From assembly GCA_910585965.1 (NCBI GenBank), contig CAJUHH010000005.1:124001-188000 (forward strand): a DNA stretch of 64,000 nt, in the 5' to 3' direction. Each line of letters begins with the position of its first letter. The first letter of the stretch is position 1. A program made the position numbers and the translations under genes. A model generated the notes under the pieces. That model was not told where the DNA came from and made no database searches. It saw nothing but the letters and a program-made list of their open reading frames with translations. Positions 8,919 to 17,673 of this stretch are shown here, one piece after another. This DNA comes from an uncultured Lachnospiraceae bacterium (GTDB lineage: Bacteria; Bacillota; Clostridia; Lachnospirales; Lachnospiraceae).

Positions 8919-10619
8919 TTATTGCAGAAGATACATACAAGCATATCCGTCGGTTTCCCTGGAAAACATGGTGATCTCTTTATCTTCCAGGCCGAAATGT
9001 TCGATCGTTTTCCGAAGAGTGTCTTCCTGGGGGAATGAAAAGGCGATACAGATAAGCACCTCGTCATATTCGCCGGGGGAAAGCGGGATAGGAGGGGCCT
9101 CGTCAATCTGTTCCGGGAAAAGAAGGGCGGTTTTCTTGCATGCAGCCATAATATCCAGGCAGGACTTATACATCCACCCATTGTCTTCGCTGATATAGAT
9201 GCAGACAGCATTTTCCGCGCGCTCCAGAAAGGAATTCTTTTGTGCCTGGCTGGAGTAGGTGTATGGATGGGGAACGGCAATCAGGGCAAAAATGGTCAGA
9301 AATGCCCCAAAAGCACATAATATGGGAAAAGCATGCCTGGTCAGGCCGGAAAGCAGAATGCGGAAAAGGTGGTACATTCCCAGCAATATAATGGGGAAAA
9401 TGCACATGATGTAACGATCAGCAAAAAAGGGGGCGCTGACGGCAACGAGAAGCAGATAACCGGCAACAGGGATAATAAGCAGGAACGGTTTCAGGATGGA
9501 AAAGGAGGATAGAGCCTCCTTTTTTTGGGTTTTGAAACAATAAACGACCCATGCTGTTCCGGCAACGGCTAACAGACATAACAGAGCAAGCAGCCAAAGC
9601 CGGTTCGCAAAAAGCGATTCGGCCAGGATCTGTAGATAGACAGTTATTTTATGCAAAAAACCGTCGGAAGCGGCATTGGAAAAAGTGCTGGCTCCGAAAC
9701 TGTCGAAAAAGATATGCTTGATGGAAAAAGGCCAGATGATCAGGCTGAAAACAGCAGCGGCTAGCGAAGAAGTAAAATATGATTTTATTTTCATTCGGTA
9801 TTCTTTTTGGAAGAAAAGAAAAGTTATAATAGTTCCAATAAGAAATAAAGCAAAGATAACAAAGTAATATTGCGTATAAAACCCTAGGACTGCACAGAGA
9901 ATATAAGCAGTCCTGGTTTTTTTGGTAAAGGAAAAACCGTTATGTGCAATATGCAGATTAATGCCGAAAAAAGCCAGGACAAAAAATGTGTATACAGCAT
10001 ACATACGTATAATCAAAAGCGTGCCAAGCCCGCCGATGCTCATCGCATAGCATAAGGTAATAAGAAAGGCATATTTGGTACCGCCAAAATAATGTTCTGC
10101 CAAATAATAAAGCAAGGCACAGGTAAACATAAGAAACAGAATATTAACGGCCAGCCCGTACCATAAGGAAAAAGTATCCGGAAACAGGGAACAGATAAAG
10201 TGAACCCAGTAATAATAAAAAGGGGGAGCGGAATCATAAACCGCATTATACATGACGGAAAGGAAGTCAAAACGATGATCTGTATCTGCGGTCATAAAAC
10301 GGGCGAAGTAATCCTGGTCATGCCAGAGTGAAGGCTCTTCCTGCTGCTTTTCCACGTTTTTAAAATCTTTATAGATACGGGAATTTTCCTTGCCGTTTTT
10401 TAGGATATCGTTGACATCATTCCAAATGACAGAAGGCGATGTGGATGTAAGATAGGAAATCATATATTCCACTCTGGGAGACTGGCGGTTTGACAGATCA
10501 TAGGTTAAAAGCTCATCCACAAAAGTGCCTTTTTTCGATGAGCATTGGCAAAGCATGAAAATGAAAATTATAGCCATGCAAAGAATAAAACATGCATTTT
10601 TTCGTTGTATTTTGTGCAT
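8919..10619 (-). CDS. GT39-like polytopic membrane glycosyltransferase
   Basis: 566 residues. The start is the ATG at 10619, preceded on the minus strand by GGGAG at 8-nt spacing; a TTG at 10634 overlaps that ribosome site and is rejected. An N-terminal transmembrane helix is followed by an external loop with TFVDELLTYDL, the acidic DE motif of GT39/PMT-type GT-C transferases, and about 10 further hydrophobic segments. These enzymes use polyprenyl-phosphate sugars on the outer membrane face. It is a single gene read against its neighbours, with its own AT-rich upstream region. The GtrB-like gene at 56448-57428 could supply its donor. Confidence 0.78.
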   Translation of the reverse strand: MHKIQRKNACFILCMAIIFIFMLCQCSSKKGTFVDELLTYDLSNRQSPRVEYMISYLTSTSPSVIWNDVNDILKNGKENSRIYKDFKNVEKQQEEPSLWHDQDYFARFMTADTDHRFDFLSVMYNAVYDSAPPFYYYWVHFICSLFPDTFSLWYGLAVNILFLMFTCALLYYLAEHYFGGTKYAFLITLCYAMSIGGLGTLLIIRMYAVYTFFVLAFFGINLHIAHNGFSFTKKTRTAYILCAVLGFYTQYYFVIFALFLIGTIITFLFFQKEYRMKIKSYFTSSLAAAVFSLIIWPFSIKHIFFDSFGASTFSNAASDGFLHKITVYLQILAESLFANRLWLLALLCLLAVAGTAWVVYCFKTQKKEALSSFSILKPFLLIIPVAGYLLLVAVSAPFFADRYIMCIFPIILLGMYHLFRILLSGLTRHAFPILCAFGAFLTIFALIAVPHPYTYSSQAQKNSFLERAENAVCIYISEDNGWMYKSCLDIMAACKKTALLFPEQIDEAPPIPLSPGEYDEVLICIAFSFPQEDTLRKTIEHFGLEDKEITMFSRETDGYACMYLLQ

Positions 10620-10668
10620 CAGGCATACTCCCAACTAGTATATCATAAAAAATTTTTATATGGAGTTT

Positions 10669-10679
10669 ATTATATTATA
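10669..10679 (-). promoter_or_regulatory. Possible -10 boxes for the minus-strand GT39-like gene
   Basis: Two overlapping TATAAT boxes are read on the minus strand within an AT-rich stretch, about 50 nt upstream of the start at 10619. No convincing -35 is present at 16-18 nt (best match 3 of 6). A TATACT with extended TG at 10637-10645 was considered but would put the transcript start inside the ribosome site. Confidence 0.3.
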
Positions 10680-10742
10680 TTTTTTGAAAAGAGTATATGA
10701 TTTTTATTTCGTTTATATGAAGTGATGTTTACCGTGTTTTGT

Positions 10743-10771
10743 TTGCGCTTATATCAGTAATATGGTAGACT
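10743..10771 (+). promoter_or_regulatory. Candidate sigma-A promoter of the 40-kb operon
   Basis: TTGCGC (10743-10748), a 17-nt spacer and TAGACT (10766-10771) lie about 70 nt before the first gene of the long + block. It is the only plausible promoter in the gap from 10620 to 10840. The leader from about 10778 to 10840 has no strong hairpin or T-run. Confidence 0.45.
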
Positions 10772-10840
10772 ATAAAAGTATATGTAGGCAAAAAATAGAA
10801 AAGGCAACATACCCAGATCATAGATAGGAACGGAAGAAGA

Positions 10841-11572
10841 ATGAAGAAAACGATTATTGTTATGCCGGTGGCAAATGAAGAAACGACGATGGGCGGGATT
10901 ATTGAAGAAATATTGGCATTGCCTTATGATAATCTGTATTTGTACCCGGTGATGGACAATTATTCTACGGATGGCACAAGGGCAATTATAGAAGAATATG
11001 AAAAGAAGACGGATAAAGTAAAACTGATTTTTTATAAAGACTCCTATGGGGTGATCAGCTGTTATCTGGAAGGGTTCCGCCATGCGCTGAGTGACGGGGC
11101 GGAACGGGTAATCGAGATGGACGGCGGCGGCAGCCATCGGCCGGAGGAGATACCGCAGTTTATTGAGAAACTGGACGAAGGATATGACTGTGTGTGGGGA
11201 TCCCGTTTTGTGGAAGGGGGAGGCATCAGCCATCATCCGCTTTACCGGCGGATTTTGAGTTCCGGCGGGACGATTTTAGCCAATGCGGTGCTTGGGACGA
11301 AGCTGAAGGACATGACAAGCGGCTTTGAGGGTTTTCAGAGATATGTACTGGAAAACTTAAAATTGGATCAGTTTCTGTCCACAGGCCATATGTACCAGAC
11401 AGAGATGCGGTACTATTGCAGGAATTACCGCACGATCGAGGTTCCGATTCATTATATCGGCTCGGAATCCAGCTTCCGCTTCCGGGTAGTGACGGAAGCC
11501 CTGCGAATTTTGTTCCAGCTGAAAAAGGCAGGGAAGAACATTTATAAAAACGGAAGCGGCAGAAAGGCGTGA
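10841..11572 (+). CDS. GT2 transferase, DPM1-like, with altered DXD motif
   Basis: 243 residues, GT-A fold of the polyprenyl-phosphate mannosyltransferase (DPM1-like) group, without C-terminal membrane helices. It shows IVMPVANEE at the N terminus, VMDNYSTDGT, and DMTSGFEGFQR in the acceptor region. The metal-binding segment, usually MDADxSH, reads D94-G-G-G-S-H99, so the second Asp is missing. The enzyme may be metal-independent, changed in specificity or inactive. It is the first gene of the 40-kb block; its TGA overlaps the following ATG (TGATG). Confidence 0.85.
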   Translation: MKKTIIVMPVANEETTMGGIIEEILALPYDNLYLYPVMDNYSTDGTRAIIEEYEKKTDKVKLIFYKDSYGVISCYLEGFRHALSDGAERVIEMDGGGSHRPEEIPQFIEKLDEGYDCVWGSRFVEGGGISHHPLYRRILSSGGTILANAVLGTKLKDMTSGFEGFQRYVLENLKLDQFLSTGHMYQTEMRYYCRNYRTIEVPIHYIGSESSFRFRVVTEALRILFQLKKAGKNIYKNGSGRKA

Positions 11573-12702
11573 TGAGCAGGATGAAGCGAAAAATAGCATT
11601 TCATTTAAACTGCCTGGAGCAGGGAGGCGCGGAACGGGTGGTATCCAATCTGGCCAATCGCTTTGCCCGGGAAGGCTATGAAGTCCTTCTGGCTACGGAA
11701 TGGTATGGGGAAAATGAATTCCAGATCGACAAGGAAGTACGCCGGGTGCATGTAGGGCTGCGGGAGGGCGACGAGGGGAAGTCCCGCATAGCCCAGTTTT
11801 TGCTGCGTGTGAAATATTTAAGGGGATTTATGAAAAGAGAACGGCCTGATATACTGATCGCGTTTGCCCAGAGGGCGAATTACCGGGCGCTGATGGCCGC
11901 GCCCGGCACAAAGGTTCCGGTATTGATTTCTATCCGTACGGATCCCGTGGGGCATTATGATGCCTGGTCGGACAAGGTACAGATACCGCTTTTGTTTCCA
12001 CGGGCGGCAGGATGCGTGTTCCAGACGGAGGGGCAGAGGGATTTTTTCGCGCCCTATCTGCAAAAGAATTCCAGAATCATATTGAATCCGATCCACGAAA
12101 AATATATCGGTGTGCCGGAGCCGGAAAACAGGAAAAAAGAAGTGGTACAATCCGGAAGGCTGGTGGATTTTAAAAACCAGCCGATGTTGCTGGAGGCTTT
12201 TATGGAAGTACACAAGAAGCATCCCGATTATGTGCTGAAAATTTACGGCGGCGATTCTTTTGACGGAACGAAGGAAATACTGGAGTCCATCATTGAAAAG
12301 AACGGGGCCTGGGATTATATCCATCTGATGGGAGCCAGCGACTGCCTGGAAAAAGACCTGATAGATGCGGCCGTATATGCTTTTTCTTCCGACTGGGAAG
12401 GGCTGCCCAACGCTTTGCTGGAAGCCATGGCGCTTGGACTTCCCATTGTAGCGACGGACTGTCCTTGCGGCGGGCCGCGCACGGTTATGGAAGACGGAGT
12501 GAGCGGGCTGATGGTGCCGATCAAGGATCCAAAAGCGATGGAAGAGGGGATCAATCGTTTGATTGAAAATCCGCAACTCGGGCAGCGGCTTGGGAGAAAT
12601 GCAAGGAAAATCGGCGAAATTGCCAACGGAACGGCCGTTTTTGAGCAGTGGCGGGATTATATAGAAGAGATATGCGTGAAAAAAGGCGCGGAAAAGAGGT
12701 AA
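11572..12702 (+). CDS. GT4 glycosyltransferase, PglH/PglJ-like subgroup
   Basis: 376 residues. The chosen ATG overlaps the preceding stop; a GTG at 11569 is possible. LEQGGAERVVSNLANRF at the N terminus, VQSGRLVDFKNQPMLLEAF at the donor domain, and DWEGLPNALLEAMALG followed by TDCPCGGP identify the GT4 subgroup that contains the PglH/PglJ GalNAc transferases. It closely resembles the GT4 at 15407-16504 and, like it, lies two genes before an AsnB homologue. It acts on lipid-linked intermediates in the cytoplasm. Confidence 0.9.
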   Translation: MSRMKRKIAFHLNCLEQGGAERVVSNLANRFAREGYEVLLATEWYGENEFQIDKEVRRVHVGLREGDEGKSRIAQFLLRVKYLRGFMKRERPDILIAFAQRANYRALMAAPGTKVPVLISIRTDPVGHYDAWSDKVQIPLLFPRAAGCVFQTEGQRDFFAPYLQKNSRIILNPIHEKYIGVPEPENRKKEVVQSGRLVDFKNQPMLLEAFMEVHKKHPDYVLKIYGGDSFDGTKEILESIIEKNGAWDYIHLMGASDCLEKDLIDAAVYAFSSDWEGLPNALLEAMALGLPIVATDCPCGGPRTVMEDGVSGLMVPIKDPKAMEEGINRLIENPQLGQRLGRNARKIGEIANGTAVFEQWRDYIEEICVKKGAEKR

Positions 12703-12704
12703 AC

Positions 12705-13469
12705 ATGTTTTCATACAGCGATTACAAAGAGATTATAAAGATCATCAAATCTACGGGCCGGCAGGCGAATTACAGCGATGCCCTGCACAGGGATCAGTTT
12801 ATTATTATGCGCCATGACGTGGAATACAGCGTGGAAAGGGCATATGCGCTGGCAAAAGTGGAATCCAGCATGGACTTTACTTCCACTTTTTTCTTTCAGT
12901 GGACAAACAACTCCTATAATTTGCTGTCCAGGAAAAACCGGGATTTGATCTGCGACATGCACGAGAGGGGGCAGAATATAGGACTGCATTTTGCCTTGAA
13001 CGGCATGACGGACATGCAGGAGGTACGGAAACAGATTATCAAGGAAATGCATATGCTCAGCGAAATGCTCGGTTTTGAAATATCGGAGTTTTCCGTACAT
13101 CGTCCTTCCCCGGCGGTGCTTGCGGAGAATATCAAGCTGCCAGGAATTATCAACGCCTATCAGGATGAATTTTTTACCTTTACGGAGAATGCTTCCGAAA
13201 AATCCGAGCTGGCGGTCAAATATATGTCCGACGCCAATCATATTTGGCGGTATGGGTATCCAGATGAAAAAAATATATTGGGGCATGATAAAGTGCAGAT
13301 CTTGACCCATCCTTTTGCATGGACGAAAAAAGGGTATGATAATTTTGGGAATTATCAAAGTCTGGTGGAAGAAAAATATAGGGAGCTGATTGACAGCATT
13401 GATAATGAATGCAAAGATTTCGGCGAGTATAAGGACATTTTTCTGGATAGATACGATGGAGGTCGGTAG
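12705..13469 (+). CDS. NodB/CE4-like deacetylase-related protein
   Basis: 254 residues. The ATG at 12705 has an agaggt ribosome site at 5 nt; longer in-frame starts run into the preceding gene. An RHDVEYS motif near residues 36-42, GLHFALN, HRPSP and ILTHPF form the set of Asp/His patches expected of a CE4-type metal site, although the match is looser than in classical NodB. There is no signal peptide or membrane helix, so a cytoplasmic substrate is likely. It lies between a GT4 and an AsnB-type amidotransferase. It could also be a catalytically altered member of the fold. Confidence 0.65.
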   Translation: MFSYSDYKEIIKIIKSTGRQANYSDALHRDQFIIMRHDVEYSVERAYALAKVESSMDFTSTFFFQWTNNSYNLLSRKNRDLICDMHERGQNIGLHFALNGMTDMQEVRKQIIKEMHMLSEMLGFEISEFSVHRPSPAVLAENIKLPGIINAYQDEFFTFTENASEKSELAVKYMSDANHIWRYGYPDEKNILGHDKVQILTHPFAWTKKGYDNFGNYQSLVEEKYRELIDSIDNECKDFGEYKDIFLDRYDGGR

Positions 13470-13474
13470 ACGGT

Positions 13475-15352
13475 ATGTGCGGAATATGCGGTTTTGTGTC
13501 AAAGCGGGAAATTAAGCTGGCACAGTTAAAAGAAATGAATGATACGATGTACCATAGGGGACCCGATGACAGCGGGGAAGAGATTTACGAGCTGGCAGGA
13601 GGGTACCGGGCGGGATTTGCCCAGAGACGGCTGGCCATTATGGATTTGTCCGCCTTGGGGCATCAGCCCATGCATTCGGATAACGGCCGCGTCAGCGTAG
13701 TGTTCAACGGGGAAATCTATAATTTCCAGGATATACGGGAGGAGCTTTCCGATTATTCATTCCGCTCCAACTGCGACACGGAAGTGATTATAGCCGCTTA
13801 TTTAAAGTGGGGGATCGGCTGCGTGGGACGGTTTGTTGGAATGTATGCCATCGCCCTGCTGGACCGGGAAAGCGGGGAAGTGTACCTGGTAAGGGACCGC
13901 ATCGGGAAAAAACCGATGTATTACTGGCTGGACGGAGAGAATCTTGTTTTTGCTTCTGAGCTGAAGCCGATCATGACATGTCCGGGCTTTCGGAAGAAGA
14001 TAAGAAAAGATATACTGTCCCGCTATTTGTACCAGCAGTACATCAATGCGCCGGAAACTATTTTTGAAGATGTTTACAAGCTGGAGCCGGGGGCAGTCCT
14101 TACTTTTTCGGAAGGAAAGGCAGAAACAAGGAAGTATTGGAACATCAAAGAGGCCTACCATAGAGGGAAGAAAAACCTGGTGGAGGATTATGCCCAGGCC
14201 AAGTCCGAATTGAAGGAGCGCTTGAAAAAGGCTACGGCATACCGGATGATTTCCGATGTGCCGCTGGGGGCTTTTTTAAGCGGCGGATATGATTCTTCCC
14301 TGATTACGGCGATTGCCCAGGAGCATTCCAGGGAGCCGGTCAAAACATTTTCGATTGGCTTCCATGAAGAAAAATATAATGAAGCGAAGTATGCCAAACA
14401 GGTGGCGGACTATTTGGGTACCGATCATACGGAATTATATATCGATGAGAAGCAGATGTTCGACCTGGTGGAAAGTATTCCGATGTATTATGACGAGCCG
14501 TTTGCGGACAGCTCCCAGATTCCGTCCATGCTTGTAGCGGCGCTGGCCAGGGAGAAAGTGACGGTAGTCCTTTCCGGCGACGGAGGGGATGAATTTTACT
14601 GCGGTTATAATATTTATGAGAATGTGGCCCAAGCTCAGATGCTGGATGTTCCAGGCGGGATCGTCCACGGGATATGCAGCCTTCCCTTTATGCGTGGGAT
14701 CAAGGGCAAACTGCCTTTCCGGGTGAGAGTGATTGCGGAGAACCGCAACAAAGAAACGAAGACGCAGTTCGGAGCCAGCAACTATATTGTCAGGGCGAAG
14801 AAGATGGTTCGCGGTGGCGGGCAGTCGCTGCCTTGCCATTATGAGATAGAGAGCGGCTATGGGGAAGACCGATGGCAGATACGGCGGATGCTGCTGGATA
14901 TGGATACTTATCTGCCGGGGGATATTCTCTGCAAGGTGGACAGGGCTTCCATGAAATATTCCTTAGAGGCTCGTTGCCCGATTCTGGATAAGGATGTGAT
15001 GGAGTATTCCTTCCGTATCCCCCATGGCTTTAAGTTCCATAAAGGGGATAAGAAGCATATTTTGAAAGATATTGCTTATGACTATATTCCCAAAGAGCTG
15101 CTGGACCGGCCCAAGGTGGGGTTTGGCGTGCCTCTGGACAAATGGCTGCGGGGGCCGCTGAAGGAACAGCTTCTTGCATACAGCGAGAAGGATTATTTGG
15201 AAAGACAGGGGATCTTTGATGCGGAATATGTATCGGGGATGATCAGGGATTATATAAAGACCGGGGACGGGGGCCCGGCCACCGGGGCGAATTATTCCAA
15301 GCTGTCATGGTCGTTTTTTATCTTTGAGCAATGGTACCAGCAGTATTTGTAG
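13475..15352 (+). CDS. asnB: AsnB-type glutamine amidotransferase (copy 1)
   Basis: 625 residues, full length for asparagine synthetase B. The class II glutaminase domain begins with the nucleophile Cys2 (MCGICGF) and contains the RRLAIMDLS and FNGEIYN patches. The synthetase domain has a PP-loop S269-G-G-Y-D-S-S275 and SGDGGDE. In polysaccharide loci homologues such as WbpS are thought to amidate uronic acids. With UDP-HexNAcA and UDP-GlcA dehydrogenases present, that role is likelier here than free asparagine synthesis, but it is inference. The ribosome site (ggaggt) lies within the end of the preceding gene. A second copy is at 17674-19548. Confidence 0.92.
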   Translation: MCGICGFVSKREIKLAQLKEMNDTMYHRGPDDSGEEIYELAGGYRAGFAQRRLAIMDLSALGHQPMHSDNGRVSVVFNGEIYNFQDIREELSDYSFRSNCDTEVIIAAYLKWGIGCVGRFVGMYAIALLDRESGEVYLVRDRIGKKPMYYWLDGENLVFASELKPIMTCPGFRKKIRKDILSRYLYQQYINAPETIFEDVYKLEPGAVLTFSEGKAETRKYWNIKEAYHRGKKNLVEDYAQAKSELKERLKKATAYRMISDVPLGAFLSGGYDSSLITAIAQEHSREPVKTFSIGFHEEKYNEAKYAKQVADYLGTDHTELYIDEKQMFDLVESIPMYYDEPFADSSQIPSMLVAALAREKVTVVLSGDGGDEFYCGYNIYENVAQAQMLDVPGGIVHGICSLPFMRGIKGKLPFRVRVIAENRNKETKTQFGASNYIVRAKKMVRGGGQSLPCHYEIESGYGEDRWQIRRMLLDMDTYLPGDILCKVDRASMKYSLEARCPILDKDVMEYSFRIPHGFKFHKGDKKHILKDIAYDYIPKELLDRPKVGFGVPLDKWLRGPLKEQLLAYSEKDYLERQGIFDAEYVSGMIRDYIKTGDGGPATGANYSKLSWSFFIFEQWYQQYL

Positions 15353-15406
15353 GCCGTGCGCATTTATGGACTTTTTGCGGAATCACGTGCAAAGGGGATG
15401 GTTGAT

Positions 15407-16504
15407 ATGGAAAAGAAACATATTGCAATGTTCATCAGTTCCCTGAATAAAGGCGGTTCGGAACGGGTGCTTGTTAACCTTGCCGAATATTTTTATTCCC
15501 GGGGATATGCGGTGACGATTGTCACTCAATATAAATCGGAAAATGAATATGGAATCAGCGACGGCATCCGCCGGGTTTTTTCGGAAATCACACAGGAAGA
15601 AATGGGGAACGGGAGAATTTCTAATTTTTTCAGGCGCTTTGCCAAACTGCGGAGGATATGGAAAGAGGAAAAGCCGGATCTGATCCTTTCGTTTATTGGA
15701 AAGAACAATATGATGGCGATTATGACATCGCGGCGGCTGCACATCCCGGTGGTGGTTTCTGTGCGGGGGGAACCGGCGGAAGAATATAATTCGCCTTTGT
15801 TAAAAAGGGCGGCCAGTTTCCTGTTTCGGTTTGCGGACGGCATTGTGTTCCCGGTGGAAAAAAGCATGGATTTTTTCCCGGGGGCAGTGAGGAAAAAGGC
15901 CGTTTGTTTGAAGAACCCGCTGAACCCGGCATTTATCCGGCCAGTCTATGACGGGGAGAGGGAAAAGCAGATTGTAGCGGTAGGCCGGGTGGATGCCAAT
16001 AAAAACCATGAAATGATCATCCGGGCGTTTGCCGGGCTGGCAGAAAAGTACCCGGATTACCGCCTTGTCATATACGGCGAAGGGGATCTGCGCCCGTCGC
16101 TGCTGCGGATGGCGGAGGAGATGGGATTGAAGGACAGGGTGCTTTTGCCGGGCAGCATAAGCGATGTGGCATCCGCTATTTATAAGGCATCTTTTTTTGT
16201 ATTGTCGTCCTACTCGGAAGGGATGCCCAATACCCTGATAGAGGCTATGGCGCTGGGAATACCTTCCATTTCCACGGACTGCCCATGCGGGGGTCCTGCG
16301 GAGCTGATTGAGGACGGTGTGAACGGGTATTTAATAGAGCCAGGGGATTGGGAAAAATTGCAGGATATCCTGCAAAAATTGGTGGATGATCCCCGGCTGG
16401 CCCAAAAAGTGGGGGAAAATGCTGCAAAAATCCAGGAGACACTGAATCCTGATCGGATGAATAAAATGTGGGAAGACTATTTTTGTAAGTGGCTGAAAGG
16501 GTGA
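15407..16504 (+). CDS. GT4 glycosyltransferase, PglH/PglJ-like subgroup
   Basis: 365 residues from the ATG at 15407, which has AAAGGGG at 9 nt; upstream in-frame GTG (15356) and ATG (15398) lack a good site. SSLNKGGSERVLVNLAEYF, IVAVGRVDANKNHEMI, and SYSEGMPNTLIEAMALG followed by TDCPCGGP are intact GT-B features. Similarity to the GT4 at 11572-12702 extends into the N-terminal half (ENEY-x-I, IRRV, RISNF, KPDLILSF), suggesting duplication. The sugar is unknown. Confidence 0.9.
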   Translation: MEKKHIAMFISSLNKGGSERVLVNLAEYFYSRGYAVTIVTQYKSENEYGISDGIRRVFSEITQEEMGNGRISNFFRRFAKLRRIWKEEKPDLILSFIGKNNMMAIMTSRRLHIPVVVSVRGEPAEEYNSPLLKRAASFLFRFADGIVFPVEKSMDFFPGAVRKKAVCLKNPLNPAFIRPVYDGEREKQIVAVGRVDANKNHEMIIRAFAGLAEKYPDYRLVIYGEGDLRPSLLRMAEEMGLKDRVLLPGSISDVASAIYKASFFVLSSYSEGMPNTLIEAMALGIPSISTDCPCGGPAELIEDGVNGYLIEPGDWEKLQDILQKLVDDPRLAQKVGENAAKIQETLNPDRMNKMWEDYFCKWLKG

Positions 16505-16540
16505 AGTCTTTCAGGAGAGATGCAAGGGGCATAAGGGAAA

Positions 16541-17623
16541 ATGACACGTAAACAAGCTATTCAATCAATCATTTTCATAGCGGGGTTTCTATACCTTCTG
16601 ATGACGGTGACATATATTATAAGGACGAACGGGGACGTGAAGGACAGGTTCACCGGGTTTTATGCGGAAAAGGATCATACGATCGATGTGGTGATGGTGG
16701 GTTCCAGCCCGGTTTACCCTTATTATGCCGCGCCGATGATGTGGGGGCGGTATGGATTCCGCGCCTATCCCATATCCACGAACCTGCAGCGCCCCGTGGC
16801 GGCGGTCGGCCTTCTGGAAGAGGTAAGAAAGACCCAGGCTCCGTCCCTTTATGTCTTCGAGATGAGGATGTATACCGCGAGGGAAATGGATTTGACCAAT
16901 AATATGGCATACACCCGGGGCGTGACGGACAATATGAAATATTCCTGGAACAGGATCAAGACCATCAACGACATGGTGGACGATGTTTCCGAGAGGCATA
17001 CTTATTACTTCGATATCTTTAAATATCACTCCAACTGGAAAACTATGGTGCTGCCGGAGCAGCTCGCCTGTTTCCGCTATGAGAAAATGGACGACCAGAA
17101 GGGATATGTAATGACGGACGAGGTGGGGCCGTGCGAGGCGGTGGATACTTCAGGCATTACGGAGAAGCTGCCTATGCCGGAATTCCAGGAGGAATGCCTG
17201 GAACGGCTGCTGGATTATCTGGAGGAAAACGAATTACAGGCTTTATTCATTCTTTCCCCTACGGTAATGGAAGAAGAAAAGCAGAAGATGTATAATTATA
17301 TGGAAGATATCATTAACGGCAGGGGATATGAATTCCTGAATATGAATGATTACTACGATGAAATGGGCTTGGATTTTGCGGCGGATTTCAGCGACTACGG
17401 CGGGCATGTGAATGCGGTAGGGGCAGAAAAATGCAGCACATTCTTGGGCAGATATCTGGTGGAGCATTATGGAATAGAGGATAAAAGGGGAGAAAAGGGC
17501 TCTGAAAGCTGGGATGCGGCCTATTTGCAATGGCAGGAGGAATTTGCACAGGCAAAGCAGACGATTGCCCGGCGGATCGCGGAAGAGGATTTTGCGGACG
17601 CGCCGGTGGAAGAGCCGGAATAA
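16541..17623 (+). CDS. Membrane-anchored SGNH-fold hydrolase/acyltransferase candidate
   Basis: 360 residues. One N-terminal transmembrane helix (about residues 8-27) is followed by an extracytoplasmic domain. VMVGSSPVY holds the probable nucleophile Ser55, and SDYGGHVN supplies Asp285 and His289, the usual D-x-x-H spacing being slightly widened. This is the layout of DltD/AlgJ/AlgX-like SGNH proteins that add or remove O-acyl groups on cell-surface polymers. A charged C-terminal tail of about 50 residues follows. It lies between a GT4 and the second AsnB. Confidence 0.72.
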   Translation: MTRKQAIQSIIFIAGFLYLLMTVTYIIRTNGDVKDRFTGFYAEKDHTIDVVMVGSSPVYPYYAAPMMWGRYGFRAYPISTNLQRPVAAVGLLEEVRKTQAPSLYVFEMRMYTAREMDLTNNMAYTRGVTDNMKYSWNRIKTINDMVDDVSERHTYYFDIFKYHSNWKTMVLPEQLACFRYEKMDDQKGYVMTDEVGPCEAVDTSGITEKLPMPEFQEECLERLLDYLEENELQALFILSPTVMEEEKQKMYNYMEDIINGRGYEFLNMNDYYDEMGLDFAADFSDYGGHVNAVGAEKCSTFLGRYLVEHYGIEDKRGEKGSESWDAAYLQWQEEFAQAKQTIARRIAEEDFADAPVEEPE

Positions 17624-17673
17624 GGAGATTGGAGTTTGGGGACGCGGATTGGGAAAGGAGCATGGTTACTGGA

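Noticed and set aside
10637..10645. Extended -10 (TG-A-TATACT on the minus strand) as the promoter of the GT39-like gene
   Set aside because: Transcription would begin inside the ribosome site, leaving no usable leader.
11818..12714. Minus-strand open frame of 298 codons
   Set aside because: It lies wholly opposite a well-supported GT4 gene, and its translation matches no family I recognise.
12711..13502. Minus-strand open frame of 263 codons
   Set aside because: It is antisense to the CE4-like gene and crosses into asnB; the plus-strand gene has clear motifs and a ribosome site.
17530..17673. N-terminal extension of the second AsnB
   Set aside because: The glutaminase nucleophile must follow the initiator Met, so the start is 17674; the extension overlaps the SGNH gene and is Arg/Gly-rich noise.
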